Shown one piece after another: positions 18,416 to 27,092 of a stretch of DNA of 64,000 nt. Location: assembly GCF_000601455.1 (NCBI RefSeq), contig NZ_AZQP01000007.1, forward strand, positions 1 to 64,000, in the 5' to 3' direction. How positions within the stretch are numbered: the stretch's first letter is position 1; each line of letters opens with the position of its first letter. Position numbers and translations under genes: made by a program. A model generated the notes under the pieces. That model was not told the DNA's origin, searched no databases, and saw nothing but the letters and a program-made list of their open reading frames with translations. Origin of the DNA: Fervidicella metallireducens AeB (GTDB lineage: Bacteria > Bacillota > Clostridia > Clostridiales > Caloramatoraceae).

Positions 18416-18734
18416 AGTAGCTGAGAAACTTAACTTGAAGGTTTTAACAAATAATAGTGGTATGGAGAAAGAAGTAAAGGGTGGATATTCATGTGACTTG
18501 TTAAGTTGGGTGATGTCCCATGGTTCAAAAAGTAATGCATGGATAACAGTGCAGGTACATCCCAACATAGTAGCAGTAGCATTATTGGCAGAGTTTTCTT
18601 GTATAATCATTCCAGAGAATATAGAAGTAGATAGAGTAACATTAGACAAAGCTAATCAAGAAAATATTGCTATCCTTCAAGGAGAAGAAAGTGCATTTGA
18701 AATTTGTGGTAAGTTAAAGGAGTTAGGTATATAA
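18402..18734 (+). CDS. Second DRTGG-like domain protein
   Basis: A 110-aa single-domain protein resembling the first DRTGG protein in size and pattern (GGYSCDLLSWVMSHG, AWITVQVHPNIVAVA). The ATG at 18402 lies within the end of the hydrogenase-like gene and has AAAGGAGGTG upstream, a very strong ribosome site. It is part of the same operon. In Thermotoga and clostridia, proteins of this kind accompany hydrogenase genes; the ligand is unknown. Confidence 0.75.
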   Translation: MKVSEVAEKLNLKVLTNNSGMEKEVKGGYSCDLLSWVMSHGSKSNAWITVQVHPNIVAVALLAEFSCIIIPENIEVDRVTLDKANQENIAILQGEESAFEICGKLKELGI

Positions 18735-18736
18735 AC

Positions 18737-19447
18737 ATGGAAATATATGTGGATTTTCATATACACTCGGCACTTTCACCTTGTGGCGATAATGATATGA
18801 CTCCCAACAATATAATAAATATGGCTAAGCTTAAGGGGTTAGATGCAATAGCAATTACTGATCATAATAGTTGTGAAAATGTTGCAGCTTGCGTTGAGGT
18901 TGGAATTAAAAACAACATTATCGTGATTCCTGGAATGGAACTTCAAACAAAGGAAGATGTACATTCTTTATGTCTTTTTAAAAGTGTAGAAGATGCAATG
19001 GAGTTTCAAAATTATGTATATAGTAATCTGACATATAAATTAAATAAACATGATGTATTTGGGCAGCAACTGATATGTGATATAAATGATGAGATTGTTG
19101 GAATAAATGAAAGAATGCTTTTACTTTCATCAGAAATATCTTTTGACGATGCTTTTTATAGTGTTAAAGAATTGGGAGGAGTTTTTATTCCTGCCCATGT
19201 TGACAGGGATTCTTACAGTGTTATAACAAGCCTTGGTTTTATACCTGATTATCTAGGAATTAAATGTTTAGAATATAATTCAGAACAAAAATTAAGAAAT
19301 TTAATTTCTTCAGGGATTATCAAAGATAATTATAAATTTATTCAATCTTCTGATGCACATTATTTGCAAGACATTTTAGAAAGTGTTTTTTCAATAGAAG
19401 TTTCAGAATACAGCGTAAAAAGCATTTTAAACTATCTCAATAATTAA
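18737..19447 (+). CDS. PHP-domain metal-dependent phosphoesterase
   Basis: A 236-aa PHP-fold protein, a metal-dependent hydrolase of phosphoesters. Metal-binding motifs are seen in order: DFHIHSALSPCGD at the N-terminus, AITDHNS near residue 41, FIPAHVDRDS near residue 155 and SSDAHYL near 212. It follows the second DRTGG gene by two bases and ends the sensory cluster. The substrate is not known; a phosphorylated product of the adjacent kinase or a nucleotide is possible. Confidence 0.88.
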   Translation: MEIYVDFHIHSALSPCGDNDMTPNNIINMAKLKGLDAIAITDHNSCENVAACVEVGIKNNIIVIPGMELQTKEDVHSLCLFKSVEDAMEFQNYVYSNLTYKLNKHDVFGQQLICDINDEIVGINERMLLLSSEISFDDAFYSVKELGGVFIPAHVDRDSYSVITSLGFIPDYLGIKCLEYNSEQKLRNLISSGIIKDNYKFIQSSDAHYLQDILESVFSIEVSEYSVKSILNYLNN

Positions 19448-19614
19448 CTTGATTTTATTTTATTACCAAAGTAAATAATAATTTCTATTGTATTCTAGGG
19501 GGAAGAAATTTATAATTGGTTATTGGAATGGATAAAGTTCAGGTTGAAATAAACTTGCATATGGGAAAGTATATGGAAAAATTTCCCTGGAAATAATGTA
19601 ATATGGAGGGTAAT

Positions 19615-20472
19615 ATGGACAAAAGAATATTGACATCAGCGGAGATTTGTGAAGAAGGGATAAATGTAGGCATTAAAAAAACAAAATCCTTTTCGACTCA
19701 GACTTTGATTTTATCGATCTTAGCAGGGGTTTTTATATCCCTTGGAGCATTTACTGCATCAACAGCCTCCCATAATATTGAAAACTATGGAGTAGCCAAG
19801 CTGGTTTCTGGAGCAATATTTCCTGTAGGTCTTATTTTGGTAATAATATGTGGAGGAGAACTTTTTACAGGTAACACTTTGATGGTTGCAGCACTAAGTG
19901 ATAAAAAGATAACCATATCTAAAATGCTGAAGAATTGGGTAATTGTTTATATAGGAAATTTTATTGGTTCATTTATTATAGCATTTTTAATATTTAACAC
20001 TGGACTATTAGATGCAAACAGTGGAAAACTTGGGGGTTATGTCCTAAAAATAGCCTCAACAAAATCCAGTTTATCTTTCAGACAGGCTTTTTCTAGTGGG
20101 ATACTTTGTAATATACTTGTTTCTGTGGCAGTTTGGGCATCATATGCTGCCAGAGATGTTGTTGGAAAAATATTTGCTATATGGTTTCCCGTGATGGCAT
20201 TTATTGTATCAGGATTTGAACACAGTATAGCCAATATGTACTATTTTACAATAGCCTTATTAGCAAAAAATAATATAAATTATATAAAAATGAGCCATAT
20301 AACAGCTGAGAAACTTGCAAAAATAGATATAACTCATGCTATTAATAACATCATTCCAGTAACTTTAGGAAATATAATAGGAGGATCTATAATTATAGCT
20401 TTATCCTATTGGACAGTATATAAACGTTTTCCCGATAAAGTTTTAATTAAAAGGGAAATCTCAGGCTGTTGA
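19615..20472 (+). CDS. Formate/nitrite transporter family (FNT) channel
   Basis: Pentameric inner-membrane channel for formate, nitrite, hydrosulfide or a similar monovalent anion. The 285-aa protein has six predicted membrane segments and the FNT signature GGELFTGNT near residue 83. ASYAARDVVGKIFAIWFPV covers the region of later pore helices. I prefer ATG 19615 over 19603 because GGAGGG sits seven bases before it. It follows the hydrogenase-like cluster by 167 bases, and formate traffic would be consistent with fermentative metabolism. The transported ion cannot be told from sequence alone. Confidence 0.88.
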   Translation: MDKRILTSAEICEEGINVGIKKTKSFSTQTLILSILAGVFISLGAFTASTASHNIENYGVAKLVSGAIFPVGLILVIICGGELFTGNTLMVAALSDKKITISKMLKNWVIVYIGNFIGSFIIAFLIFNTGLLDANSGKLGGYVLKIASTKSSLSFRQAFSSGILCNILVSVAVWASYAARDVVGKIFAIWFPVMAFIVSGFEHSIANMYYFTIALLAKNNINYIKMSHITAEKLAKIDITHAINNIIPVTLGNIIGGSIIIALSYWTVYKRFPDKVLIKREISGC

Positions 20473-20491
20473 AAAGTTATATATCGATTTA

Positions 20492-20698
20492 CCCCATGAA
20501 GGATTTCTTGGGTATCCCTTCATTTCGCCAAGCAATTCTAAGTTTTTCTTTGTTTAAAAAAGCCCTCCCCTCGGGATGCCATCCTCCTGATGGCCCCTCG
20601 GCTCGGCACGTCCTGTGCGATTTACGGACTTTTTCAAAGTCGAAAGACAAGAATTGCTAAAGCTCATGAAATATACCTTTTGAAATCCTTTTATGGGG
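20492..20698. repeat. GC-rich palindromic element with three inner hairpins
   Basis: Two imperfect inverted arms of about 47-60 bases face each other: the left starts CCCCATGAAGGATTTC at 20492 and the right, read in reverse, starts CCCCATAAAAGGATTTC from 20698. Both contain AGCAATTCT (20531-20539; complement at 20650-20658). The centre is strikingly GC-rich and folds into GCCATC-CTCCT-GATGGC (20578-20594), GCAC-GTCCT-GTGC (20606-20618) and GACTTT-TTC-AAAGTC (20627-20641). No protein is encoded convincingly. It looks like a mobile, repetitive or structured-RNA element. Confidence 0.75.
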
Positions 20699-20742
20699 CT
20701 TTTTCATACTTTAACAAACAATTAGATTTGTCAACAATCTGA

Positions 20743-20770
20743 GGTTAGTTATCAAACTAATCTTTTTTTT
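20743..20770 (+). terminator. Terminator after palindromic element
   Basis: GGTTAGTT (20743-20750) pairs with AACTAATC (20755-20762), one G-T pair, loop of four, followed by eight T. Confidence 0.75.
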
Positions 20771-20861
20771 GTCGTCTTTAAAACTTCCTTTCCAGATAGT
20801 GTTGAAAAAAAACGGTATTTGTGATAATATGAAGAAGTTAGCTTTGCTCGGAGGAATATAT

Positions 20862-21298
20862 ATGCATAAAATTTGTCAGGAATTGCAAATTAGTTTCGAG
20901 GAATATCTATATAATATTCTAAAAAAAAGAAAAAATTTAATGGTCTATGAAGGAATTAGAGATGGATTAGATGAGGATATTAAATGTAAATATTTTTATT
21001 CAAATCCATACGATGCTTTTGAATATGTTACAATTGATATATTTAAGTGCCCAAAAAAATACCGCTGCATGATAAAAATTTAGAAACATATGGCTCTTTC
21101 AGTATTATAAAAGACAGAGTATATATGGAAGATTTTAATGCGACCAACATTTTTGGGACTATTTTAATAAAAAACATTAAAATAAGAGACGTTGACAAAA
21201 ATCAATTTATATTTTATTTAAACAAAAAAGCATTTGATCATATTGAGGAGACTATACATTACTTTGAAAGCAATATTTGTAAGAAGGGCATTGTTTAA
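20862..21298 (+). pseudogene. Hypothetical protein interrupted by one-base frameshift at A7
   Basis: Read as two frames, 20862-21083 and 21059-21298, joined by a -1 step at seven A (21053-21059). The rejoined product is 145 aa, starting MHKICQELQISFEEYLY and ending ESNICKKGIV. No family is recognised and there is no signal peptide or membrane segment. The start has GGAGG seven bases upstream. Both halves keep similar codon use and charge pattern, suggesting one real protein. The break shares the A_AAA_AAA_TA context of the helD and 30.2-kb genes. Confidence 0.6.
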
Positions 21299-21317
21299 TA
21301 AGTGCCCTTTAATTTTT
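21284..21317 (+). terminator. Terminator of the hypothetical gene
   Basis: AAGGGCA (21284-21290) pairs with TGCCCTT (21303-21309) around a 12-base loop, followed by a T-rich run. The left arm overlaps the stop codon region of the gene. Confidence 0.65.
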
Positions 21318-21407
21318 GTTATAAAAGATGCATAAATTAGAACAAGGTTTACAAAATACTTATTAAATAGGTTGAGTGGGAAAAGAAAAAATAAAGGAGA
21401 GTATGCG

Positions 21408-22979
21408 ATGAAAACATTTAAGGAATTAGGCGTCAGTGAAAATATTTTAAAGGCAATTGAGGAAATGGGTTATGAAGAACCAACAAGGATTCAGGAAGAG
21501 GTTGTATCCATAATTTTAGAGGGACACGATGTCATTGCACAAGCACAAACTGGAACAGGAAAGACAGCAGCATTTGGAATGCCCCTTGTTGATATGATAG
21601 ATGAAAAAGGAGGTCTACAGGGATTAATATTACTTCCAACAAGGGAACTTGCAATCCAGGTGGCGGGAGAAATAAGAAAACTTTCAAAGTTTAAAAAACT
21701 TAAGGAAGTTCCAGTCTATGGAGGTCAGCCAATTGACAGACAGATAAGGGCATTAAAGCAAGGTGTACAAATTGTTGTTGGTACACCAGGAAGAATAATT
21801 GATCATATAAATAGAAAGACTTTGAACTTAAATGATATTAAGTTTGTGGTACTTGATGAAGCAGACGAAATGTTGGATATGGGCTTTATAGAGGATATTG
21901 AAAAGATTTTAGATACAATAAGCAACAGACAACAAACACTGTTGTTTTCAGCAACGATGCCTGAGGAGATTAAAAATTTAGCAAACAAATTTATGAATAA
22001 TCCAATACACATTTCAGTAATGCCAAAGGAAATTACAGCTACGACTGTAGATCAATATTATATTAATGTAAGTGAAAAAAATAAATTAGACGCATTGACT
22101 AGAGTATTAGATGCACAGGATATACAGAATGGTATAATATTCTGCAGAACAAAGAAAAGTGTTGATGAGTTAGTTGAGAGTCTGCAATCCCTTGGATATG
22201 TTGTTGAGGGTATTCACGGTGATTATAATCAAAATCATAGAATTAATGCTATAAATAAGTTTAAAGACGGTACAATTGACTTTTTAGTTGCTACTGATGT
22301 TGCTGCCAGGGGACTTGATATTGAAAATGTTTCACATGTGTTTAATTATCATATACCTGAAAATCCAGAGGCTTATGTTCATAGAATAGGAAGAACAGGA
22401 AGAGCTGGAAGATCTGGTGTTGCCATAACCTTGGTATCTGCAAGAGAATTTAGATTATTAAAGGATGTAGAAAAATATACAAAAAGTAAAATTAAGTTAA
22501 TGGAAATTCCAAAGGCTAGGGATGTATATGAATATAAAGTCAGCAAGTTGAAAAAGCTGATTTTAGATACTGTAAATGAAGGAAAATTAGGTGAATATTC
22601 TTTAATAGTTGAACAACTTGAAGAAGAAAACAATCTGATGGATATATGCGCAGCTGCATTAAAGCTGGTATTTGAAAAAGAAAATAAGATAAGTATAGAT
22701 GAACTTCAAAAGGTAGATGAGAAACATTTAGGTGAAGAACAAATTAGATTATTTATAAATTTCGGCAAAAAGGATGGCATTAATAAGAAGGATATAGTAA
22801 CAATACTATCTCAAATAAAGGGTGTTACAGGAAAAGATATAAATGGTATTGATATTCTAGAAAAATTCTCTTTTGCAAATGTAACACCTGAAGCAGCTAG
22901 AAAAATAGTTAGTGGTAAAGTTAAATTAACTTTTAAAGGTAAAAGAATGTCTGTGGAAATTGCAAAAAATAAAAAATAA
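21408..22979 (+). CDS. DEAD-box ATP-dependent RNA helicase with DbpA-type RNA-binding domain
   Basis: Unwinds RNA helices in ribosome assembly, cold adaptation or mRNA turnover. The 523-aa protein starts with the Q motif (KTFKELGVSENIL...EPTRIQEE), then AQTGTGKTAAFG (motif I), PTRELAIQ, VLDEADEMLDMGF (motif II), FSATMPEEI (III), and HRIGRTGRAG (VI). The last 75 residues match a DbpA-type RNA-binding domain, which in DbpA/YxiN recognises 23S rRNA hairpin 92. I chose ATG 21408, nine bases after AAAGGAG; the upstream in-frame start has no ribosome site. Most likely a DeaD/CshA/DbpA relative; the exact subfamily is uncertain. Confidence 0.93.
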   Translation: MKTFKELGVSENILKAIEEMGYEEPTRIQEEVVSIILEGHDVIAQAQTGTGKTAAFGMPLVDMIDEKGGLQGLILLPTRELAIQVAGEIRKLSKFKKLKEVPVYGGQPIDRQIRALKQGVQIVVGTPGRIIDHINRKTLNLNDIKFVVLDEADEMLDMGFIEDIEKILDTISNRQQTLLFSATMPEEIKNLANKFMNNPIHISVMPKEITATTVDQYYINVSEKNKLDALTRVLDAQDIQNGIIFCRTKKSVDELVESLQSLGYVVEGIHGDYNQNHRINAINKFKDGTIDFLVATDVAARGLDIENVSHVFNYHIPENPEAYVHRIGRTGRAGRSGVAITLVSAREFRLLKDVEKYTKSKIKLMEIPKARDVYEYKVSKLKKLILDTVNEGKLGEYSLIVEQLEEENNLMDICAAALKLVFEKENKISIDELQKVDEKHLGEEQIRLFINFGKKDGINKKDIVTILSQIKGVTGKDINGIDILEKFSFANVTPEAARKIVSGKVKLTFKGKRMSVEIAKNKK

Positions 22980-22989
22980 AATTCCTGAA

Positions 22990-23014
22990 GGAGATACGAA
23001 AGTATCTCCTTTTT
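22990..23014 (+). terminator. Terminator of the DEAD-box gene
   Basis: Perfect 8-bp stem GGAGATAC/GTATCTCC closed by a GAAA tetraloop and followed by TTTTT. Confidence 0.9.
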
Positions 23015-23099
23015 ATTATGAAATTTTATCACTTATAGGATTAAAAAAATACAATAATGTAAATAATTAGAATGTATACGAAGTGAGGTGGTGATTTGC

Positions 23100-24065
23100 A
23101 TGACTGACAAGGAAAAAATAATTTTATTTGAAAACTATCTTAGAGAAAAAGGATATGAAGAAGAGAAGATAAAGTATAATATATTGGTGGTTAAATTACT
23201 TGTTCAAGAAGTTTTGTATTATTTTGAAGAAAACCTAGAGAATATAGACACCTATACCTTCGAAGAATTTACAGACATGATTAGGTTAATCGACGATGAA
23301 TTAGGTGGCAGAAATGGTATTGCAAAAATTTTAGATTGCATGTTGGAACTTACAGAGTTTTTAAAAATAAATAAAATGATTAAAGGCGGGAAAATAGCAC
23401 ATTACAAAAGGATGTTCTCTAATATAGATTATTATCTTGATAAATACGATATGATGACAGGAAGAAAGGATGATACAAAGGAATTTTTAAAAAGAGCAAC
23501 AGACAATAAATTTAGCCATAACGTGATAAAACTGATTGAAGATGTAAATGTATATGAATTTAAAACCATGGAATATATTGATAAAATTTTAAGCGATATT
23601 CCTTTTAGTAAGAAAGAATATAACGACGACATCAACCTTTTGAAGAGGGTACTGATTAGTTTAAATTTGATTGATGAAAAAAATGGTCAGATAGATGTAA
23701 CCAAAAAGGGTAGAACTGTATCAAGATTGCCTGTAGATGAAAAATATGCAGCTATATTGTTTCTACTAATTTTTGACACCAACTGGAATAAAGTTATTTT
23801 TGATACTTTCAATATGCCAGAAAATGCATTTGATTATTCAGAGGTAATTCACCTCATATCAACCATTTTTATTAACAAAAACGATATTATAATAGATTTG
23901 AATAGTATAAAGGATATTAAAGAAGATGAAACACTGGTAGAAATATCAAGAGAAAGGTTTAGACTAGCAAAGATGGAAGTTACACCTTATGTTGATAATA
24001 TTATAAATATTTGCCTTATTGGTATGGGGATTCTTGATGTTATACCCAAAATGGAGGGGTGGTAA
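23100..24065 (+). CDS. Winged-helix/TPR protein, N-terminal part (frameshifted)
   Basis: A 321-residue frame, mostly helical. Two winged-helix-like segments are suggested: one near residues 180-220 (LINLLK-type helix followed by QIDVTKKGRTVSRLP), another at the very end (INICLIGMGILDVIP). The frame stops at 24063-24065 just after GGGG (24056-24059). The missing wing of the second domain and a TPR tail continue in another frame. Adding one G rejoins them to about 449 aa with the same architecture as the gene at 30.2 kb. The start has GAGGTGGTGAT upstream. Function unknown; a DNA- or protein-binding regulator is plausible. Confidence 0.6.
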   Translation: MTDKEKIILFENYLREKGYEEEKIKYNILVVKLLVQEVLYYFEENLENIDTYTFEEFTDMIRLIDDELGGRNGIAKILDCMLELTEFLKINKMIKGGKIAHYKRMFSNIDYYLDKYDMMTGRKDDTKEFLKRATDNKFSHNVIKLIEDVNVYEFKTMEYIDKILSDIPFSKKEYNDDINLLKRVLISLNLIDEKNGQIDVTKKGRTVSRLPVDEKYAAILFLLIFDTNWNKVIFDTFNMPENAFDYSEVIHLISTIFINKNDIIIDLNSIKDIKEDETLVEISRERFRLAKMEVTPYVDNIINICLIGMGILDVIPKMEGW

Positions 24066-24448
24066 ATTATCATATAAGCGATTTTGGAATGGAAATTTTA
24101 AGGTGTGTATTTAATGAGTATGCTTGGAGGATAAAAAATCATATCAGCAACATTGAACAATTGATAAGAAATAAAAATTTTCAATTAGCTGAAAGAAGTA
24201 TGATTAAGTTCTTGATAAATTATGGTGATAATGTTGTTGTATGGAATTATTTTGGTCAGCTGTTGATTTTAAAAAGAGATTTTAAAAACGCTTATGTGGT
24301 TTTAAAACATGCCTATGAATTGTCATCAAAAAGGGGTAAAATTTCCAAATCAATTCTCTATCATTTGGTTCTTTGTTGCAGGAAGTTAAGGTACGAAGAT
24401 GATATAAACTGTTATGAAGAAAAATTAAAAAAAATGGAAAGAATTTAA
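24059..24448 (+). CDS. Winged-helix/TPR protein, C-terminal TPR part
   Basis: Continuation of the preceding gene in the -1 frame. It begins with the wing strand and helix (NYHISDFGMEILRCVF), which completes the interrupted winged helix. Two TPR-like helical pairs follow (NFQLAERSMIKFLINYG, then DFKNAYVVLKHAYEL). The GTG at 24059 overlaps the upstream stop and GGAGGGG is too close to serve as a ribosome site, so separate translation is less likely than a frameshift. The counterpart at 30.2 kb has the corresponding segments in one frame. Confidence 0.6.
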   Translation: MVNYHISDFGMEILRCVFNEYAWRIKNHISNIEQLIRNKNFQLAERSMIKFLINYGDNVVVWNYFGQLLILKRDFKNAYVVLKHAYELSSKRGKISKSILYHLVLCCRKLRYEDDINCYEEKLKKMERI

Positions 24449-24507
24449 ATTCGGGTAATGATATAAAACCCGACTATCTTAAAATTAAATATAAATATGA
24501 AACTAAA

Positions 24508-24584
24508 AAACCTTTGAGAAATGAAGCTGTTTTAAATGATACTATTTTAGAATCTATTCACTTCAGGAATCTCAAGGGTTTTTA
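24508..24584 (+). terminator. Terminator-like long hairpin after TPR gene
   Basis: AAACCTTTGAGA (24508-24519) pairs with TCTCAAGGGTTT (24570-24581), with one G-T pair, and TGAAG/CTTCA extends the stem inward. A short T run follows. The rest of the 294-base gap holds the ctfA promoter and nothing else that I recognise. Confidence 0.6.
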
Positions 24585-24675
24585 TCCTGTTTGAGATAAT
24601 TTTAGATATAATTTAAAAACAAGAGTTTTAGAGTGAAAATTTCGAATAATAAGAAATTGTTACAGATGTTTAATT

Positions 24676-24704
24676 TTGTTATATGTGCCAACATGAAGTA
24701 TTAT
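24676..24704 (+). promoter_or_regulatory. Sigma-A promoter of ctfAB
   Basis: TTGTTA (24676-24681) and TATTAT (24699-24704) with a 17-base spacer, about 35 bases before the ctfA start. Confidence 0.65.
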
Positions 24705-24742
24705 ATTATTAGGACAAACAGTAAGGGTTATGGAGGTGTATT

Positions 24743-25396
24743 ATGAACAAATTTAGAACTGTAGATGAAGTTTTAGATTTAATTAAAGATGGACAAACAA
24801 TAATGTTTGGCGGTTTTCTAGGAAACGGTACAGCAGAATCTATTGTTGATGCAATAGTAAAAAAGGGTGTTAAAGATATTACACTTATTTGTAATGATAC
24901 TGCTTTTCCAGATAGGGGTGTTGGTAAGCTTATAGTAAATAAGCAGGTAAAAAAGGCGATAGTATCTCATATAGGAACCAACCCAGAAACAGGAAGACAG
25001 ATGAATTCAGGTGAGTTGGAGGTTGAACTTGTTCCTCAGGGCACTTTAGCAGAAAGAGTCAGGGCTGCTGGGGCAGGACTTGGAGGAGTATTAACACCAA
25101 CTGGACTTGGAACAGTTGTTGCTGAAGGAAAAGAAATTATAGAAATAGATGGAAAACAATATTTGTTAGAAAAGCCACTAAAGGCGGATATAGCTATCGT
25201 ATTTGGTAGTGTAGTAGATAAAAAAGGTAATATATGGTATAACAAAACTACAAGAAACTTCAACCCATTGATAGCAACAGCTGCAGATGTTGTAATAGTT
25301 GAAGCTGAGAAACTGGTTGAAGTTGGAGAAATAGAGCCAGAAAATGTAATGACACCACATATTTTTGTAGATTACATAGTTAGGAGGGCTGAATAA
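24743..25396 (+). CDS. ctfA: Short-chain acyl CoA-transferase subunit A
   Basis: Alpha subunit of a family I CoA-transferase such as acetoacetate or butyrate:acetate CoA-transferase, moving CoA between short-chain acids in fermentation. The 217-aa length is typical. [15 protein letters not shown] near residue 28 matches the CoA-binding GGF motif, and [17 protein letters not shown] is the family glycine-rich segment. The stop overlaps the start of the beta subunit gene as TAATG. Substrate preference (acetoacetate, butyrate or other) cannot be decided here. No thiolase or decarboxylase gene is adjacent. Confidence 0.93.
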   Translation: MNKFRTVDEVLDLIKDGQTIMFGGFLGNGTAESIVDAIVKKGVKDITLICNDTAFPDRGVGKLIVNKQVKKAIVSHIGTNPETGRQMNSGELEVELVPQGTLAERVRAAGAGLGGVLTPTGLGTVVAEGKEIIEIDGKQYLLEKPLKADIAIVFGSVVDKKGNIWYNKTTRNFNPLIATAADVVIVEAEKLVEVGEIEPENVMTPHIFVDYIVRRAE

Positions 25397-26058
25397 TGTT
25401 AGACAAGGAAAGAGGAAGGGTTTTAATAGCCAAGAGAGTAGCAAAGGAACTAAAAGATGGAGACGTTGTAAATTTAGGCATAGGCCTTCCAACAGAAGTA
25501 GCTAACTATATACCTGAAGGAATTGAAGTTACTTTTCAGTCAGAAAATGGTTTTATTGGTTTAGGACCAGCACCAAAGGAAGGTGAAGAGGATAAGGATC
25601 TTGTTAATGCTGGAGGCAAGTATTCAAGTATTCTTCCAGGTGGAGCATGTTTTGATAGTTCTATGTCATTTACAATAATAAGGGGTGGACATGTGGATGC
25701 AACAGTACTTGGGGCTCTTCAGGTTGATGAAAAAGGAAATTTAGCAAATTGGATGATACCTGGCAAAATGGTTCCTGGTATGGGTGGAGCAATGGATTTG
25801 GTAGTTGGAGCTAAGAAAGTTATTGTTGCCATGGAACATACTGCAAAGGGAAGCCATAAAATATTAAAGGAATGTACTTTGCCACTAACAGCTGCAAATC
25901 AAGTGGATTTAATTGTAACTGATATGGCTGTTATTGAGGTAACAAAGGATGGATTATTGTTAAAAGAGATAGCTCCAGAAACAACATTAGAAGAGGTAAA
26001 GGAAGCTACAGGAGCTGAATTAATAATAGATAGTAATTTAAAAACTATGGAAGTTTAA
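25396..26058 (+). CDS. ctfB: Short-chain acyl CoA-transferase subunit B
   Basis: Beta subunit of the same transferase, 220 aa. It contains the active-site motif [10 protein letters not shown] near residue 51, whose glutamate forms the covalent CoA thioester. [16 protein letters not shown] and the [21 protein letters not shown] segment are also typical. Its ATG overlaps the ctfA stop by one base, so the two subunits are translationally coupled. A strong terminator follows, making ctfAB a compact two-gene unit. Confidence 0.94.
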   Translation: MLDKERGRVLIAKRVAKELKDGDVVNLGIGLPTEVANYIPEGIEVTFQSENGFIGLGPAPKEGEEDKDLVNAGGKYSSILPGGACFDSSMSFTIIRGGHVDATVLGALQVDEKGNLANWMIPGKMVPGMGGAMDLVVGAKKVIVAMEHTAKGSHKILKECTLPLTAANQVDLIVTDMAVIEVTKDGLLLKEIAPETTLEEVKEATGAELIIDSNLKTMEV

Positions 26059-26066
26059 TATTAAAT

Positions 26067-26088
26067 GGGACCGAAAGGTCCCCTTTTT
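26067..26088 (+). terminator. Terminator of ctfAB
   Basis: GGGACC-GAAA-GGTCCC stem with GNRA tetraloop, then CTTTTT. Confidence 0.9.
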
Positions 26089-26169
26089 ATTATTTTTGTA
26101 CTAAATGAATATATGATAAAAGTTTAAGAAATAATAATCCTGAAGATTTAATGAATTGGAGAGATTTTT

Positions 26170-27069
26170 ATGCTAAGGAAAAAAGTTTTAGAAAGTAATA
26201 TTGTTGGGGTTGGGAAAAATGCTGATGAATCAGAAGCTTTGCGACAATCCCTTATGTTTTTACCTTGGAATAATTTTATACAAAGTAATCACAGGGTTAC
26301 AATAACTGCAAATTTGGTAAATCTTAATCCTCCACATGAAGCAGTTACAGTGGGACAGAATACGTTAAAAAAATTAATACAGTTAATTAAGGAGAGAAAT
26401 CCCAAAAGAATAGTTGTAGCTGGAGGCTCAGGAGGAGCAAGTACCATGGATGTGTTTAAAGCTTATGGCTACGACAAAGTGGTGAATGAAGAAAATGTTG
26501 AGTTCGTAGATTTGAATTCTGGTGATTTTGTTGAGATTTCCCTGAATCATAATATAGTAAAGAGTACAAAGATTAACAAACTAATTAACGAAACAGATGT
26601 GCTTATATCCTTTACTCAATTAAAAGTACATGAAGAGTCAACTATGTCTGCAGCCATAAAAAATATGGCATTAAGCTGGCCACCAGCAGATATTCATGGT
26701 TATCCTAAAAAATCTCTTGGTATTCATGAAGATTTACATGGTTTTATAGTTGCTATGGCTGAGACGATACCAATAGATTTGGCAATTGTAAGTTTAAATC
26801 CAGCAATGATAGGTACAGGACCATCAAAGGGAAAAGCAGTACATTCAGGCCTTGTTATTAGTGGACTTGATGCTGTTGCAGTTGATACGGTTTGTGCCAG
26901 ATTACTAGGATTTAGACCCCAGGCAATTAATTATCTTTTCAGATTAATTAAAGATGGTGTTGGTCAAGGAAATATGGATAATATCGATATAAAAGGGATG
27001 ACATTAATAGAAATGGAAAAATACTTTTCTAATCTTGCCTTTGGAAAGGAATTTGCAATTGATGAATAA
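26170..27069 (+). CDS. DUF362-family protein
   Basis: A 299-aa protein of the DUF362 group, whose members are often linked to iron-sulfur or anaerobic metabolism but whose reaction is unknown. Recognisable stretches are IVVAGGSGGASTMDVFKAYG, VLISFTQLKVHEESTMSAAIKNMALSWPP and the SGLDAVAVDTVCARLLGF segment with a conserved Asp. It lacks the 4Fe-4S ferredoxin tail found in many relatives. The start follows GGAGAG. It lies between two terminators and appears to be a single-gene unit. Confidence 0.8.
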   Translation: MLRKKVLESNIVGVGKNADESEALRQSLMFLPWNNFIQSNHRVTITANLVNLNPPHEAVTVGQNTLKKLIQLIKERNPKRIVVAGGSGGASTMDVFKAYGYDKVVNEENVEFVDLNSGDFVEISLNHNIVKSTKINKLINETDVLISFTQLKVHEESTMSAAIKNMALSWPPADIHGYPKKSLGIHEDLHGFIVAMAETIPIDLAIVSLNPAMIGTGPSKGKAVHSGLVISGLDAVAVDTVCARLLGFRPQAINYLFRLIKDGVGQGNMDNIDIKGMTLIEMEKYFSNLAFGKEFAIDE

Positions 27070-27092
27070 AAAGCCTTCTAATGGAAGGCTTT
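27070..27092. terminator. Bidirectional terminator between DUF362 and pncB
   Basis: AAAGCCTTC (27070-27078) pairs with GAAGGCTTT (27084-27092) with a five-base loop. A/T tails on both sides suit the two convergent genes; it touches both stop codons. Confidence 0.8.

Noticed and set aside
20469-20660. 63-residue open frame on the plus strand
   Set aside because: It lies across the palindromic element and has no ribosome site; the protein-like sequence follows from the GC-rich hairpins.
24508-24742. Possible T-box or riboswitch before ctfA
   Set aside because: The hairpin lies upstream of the ctfA promoter and has no T-box motif, so it is better read as the terminator of the TPR gene.
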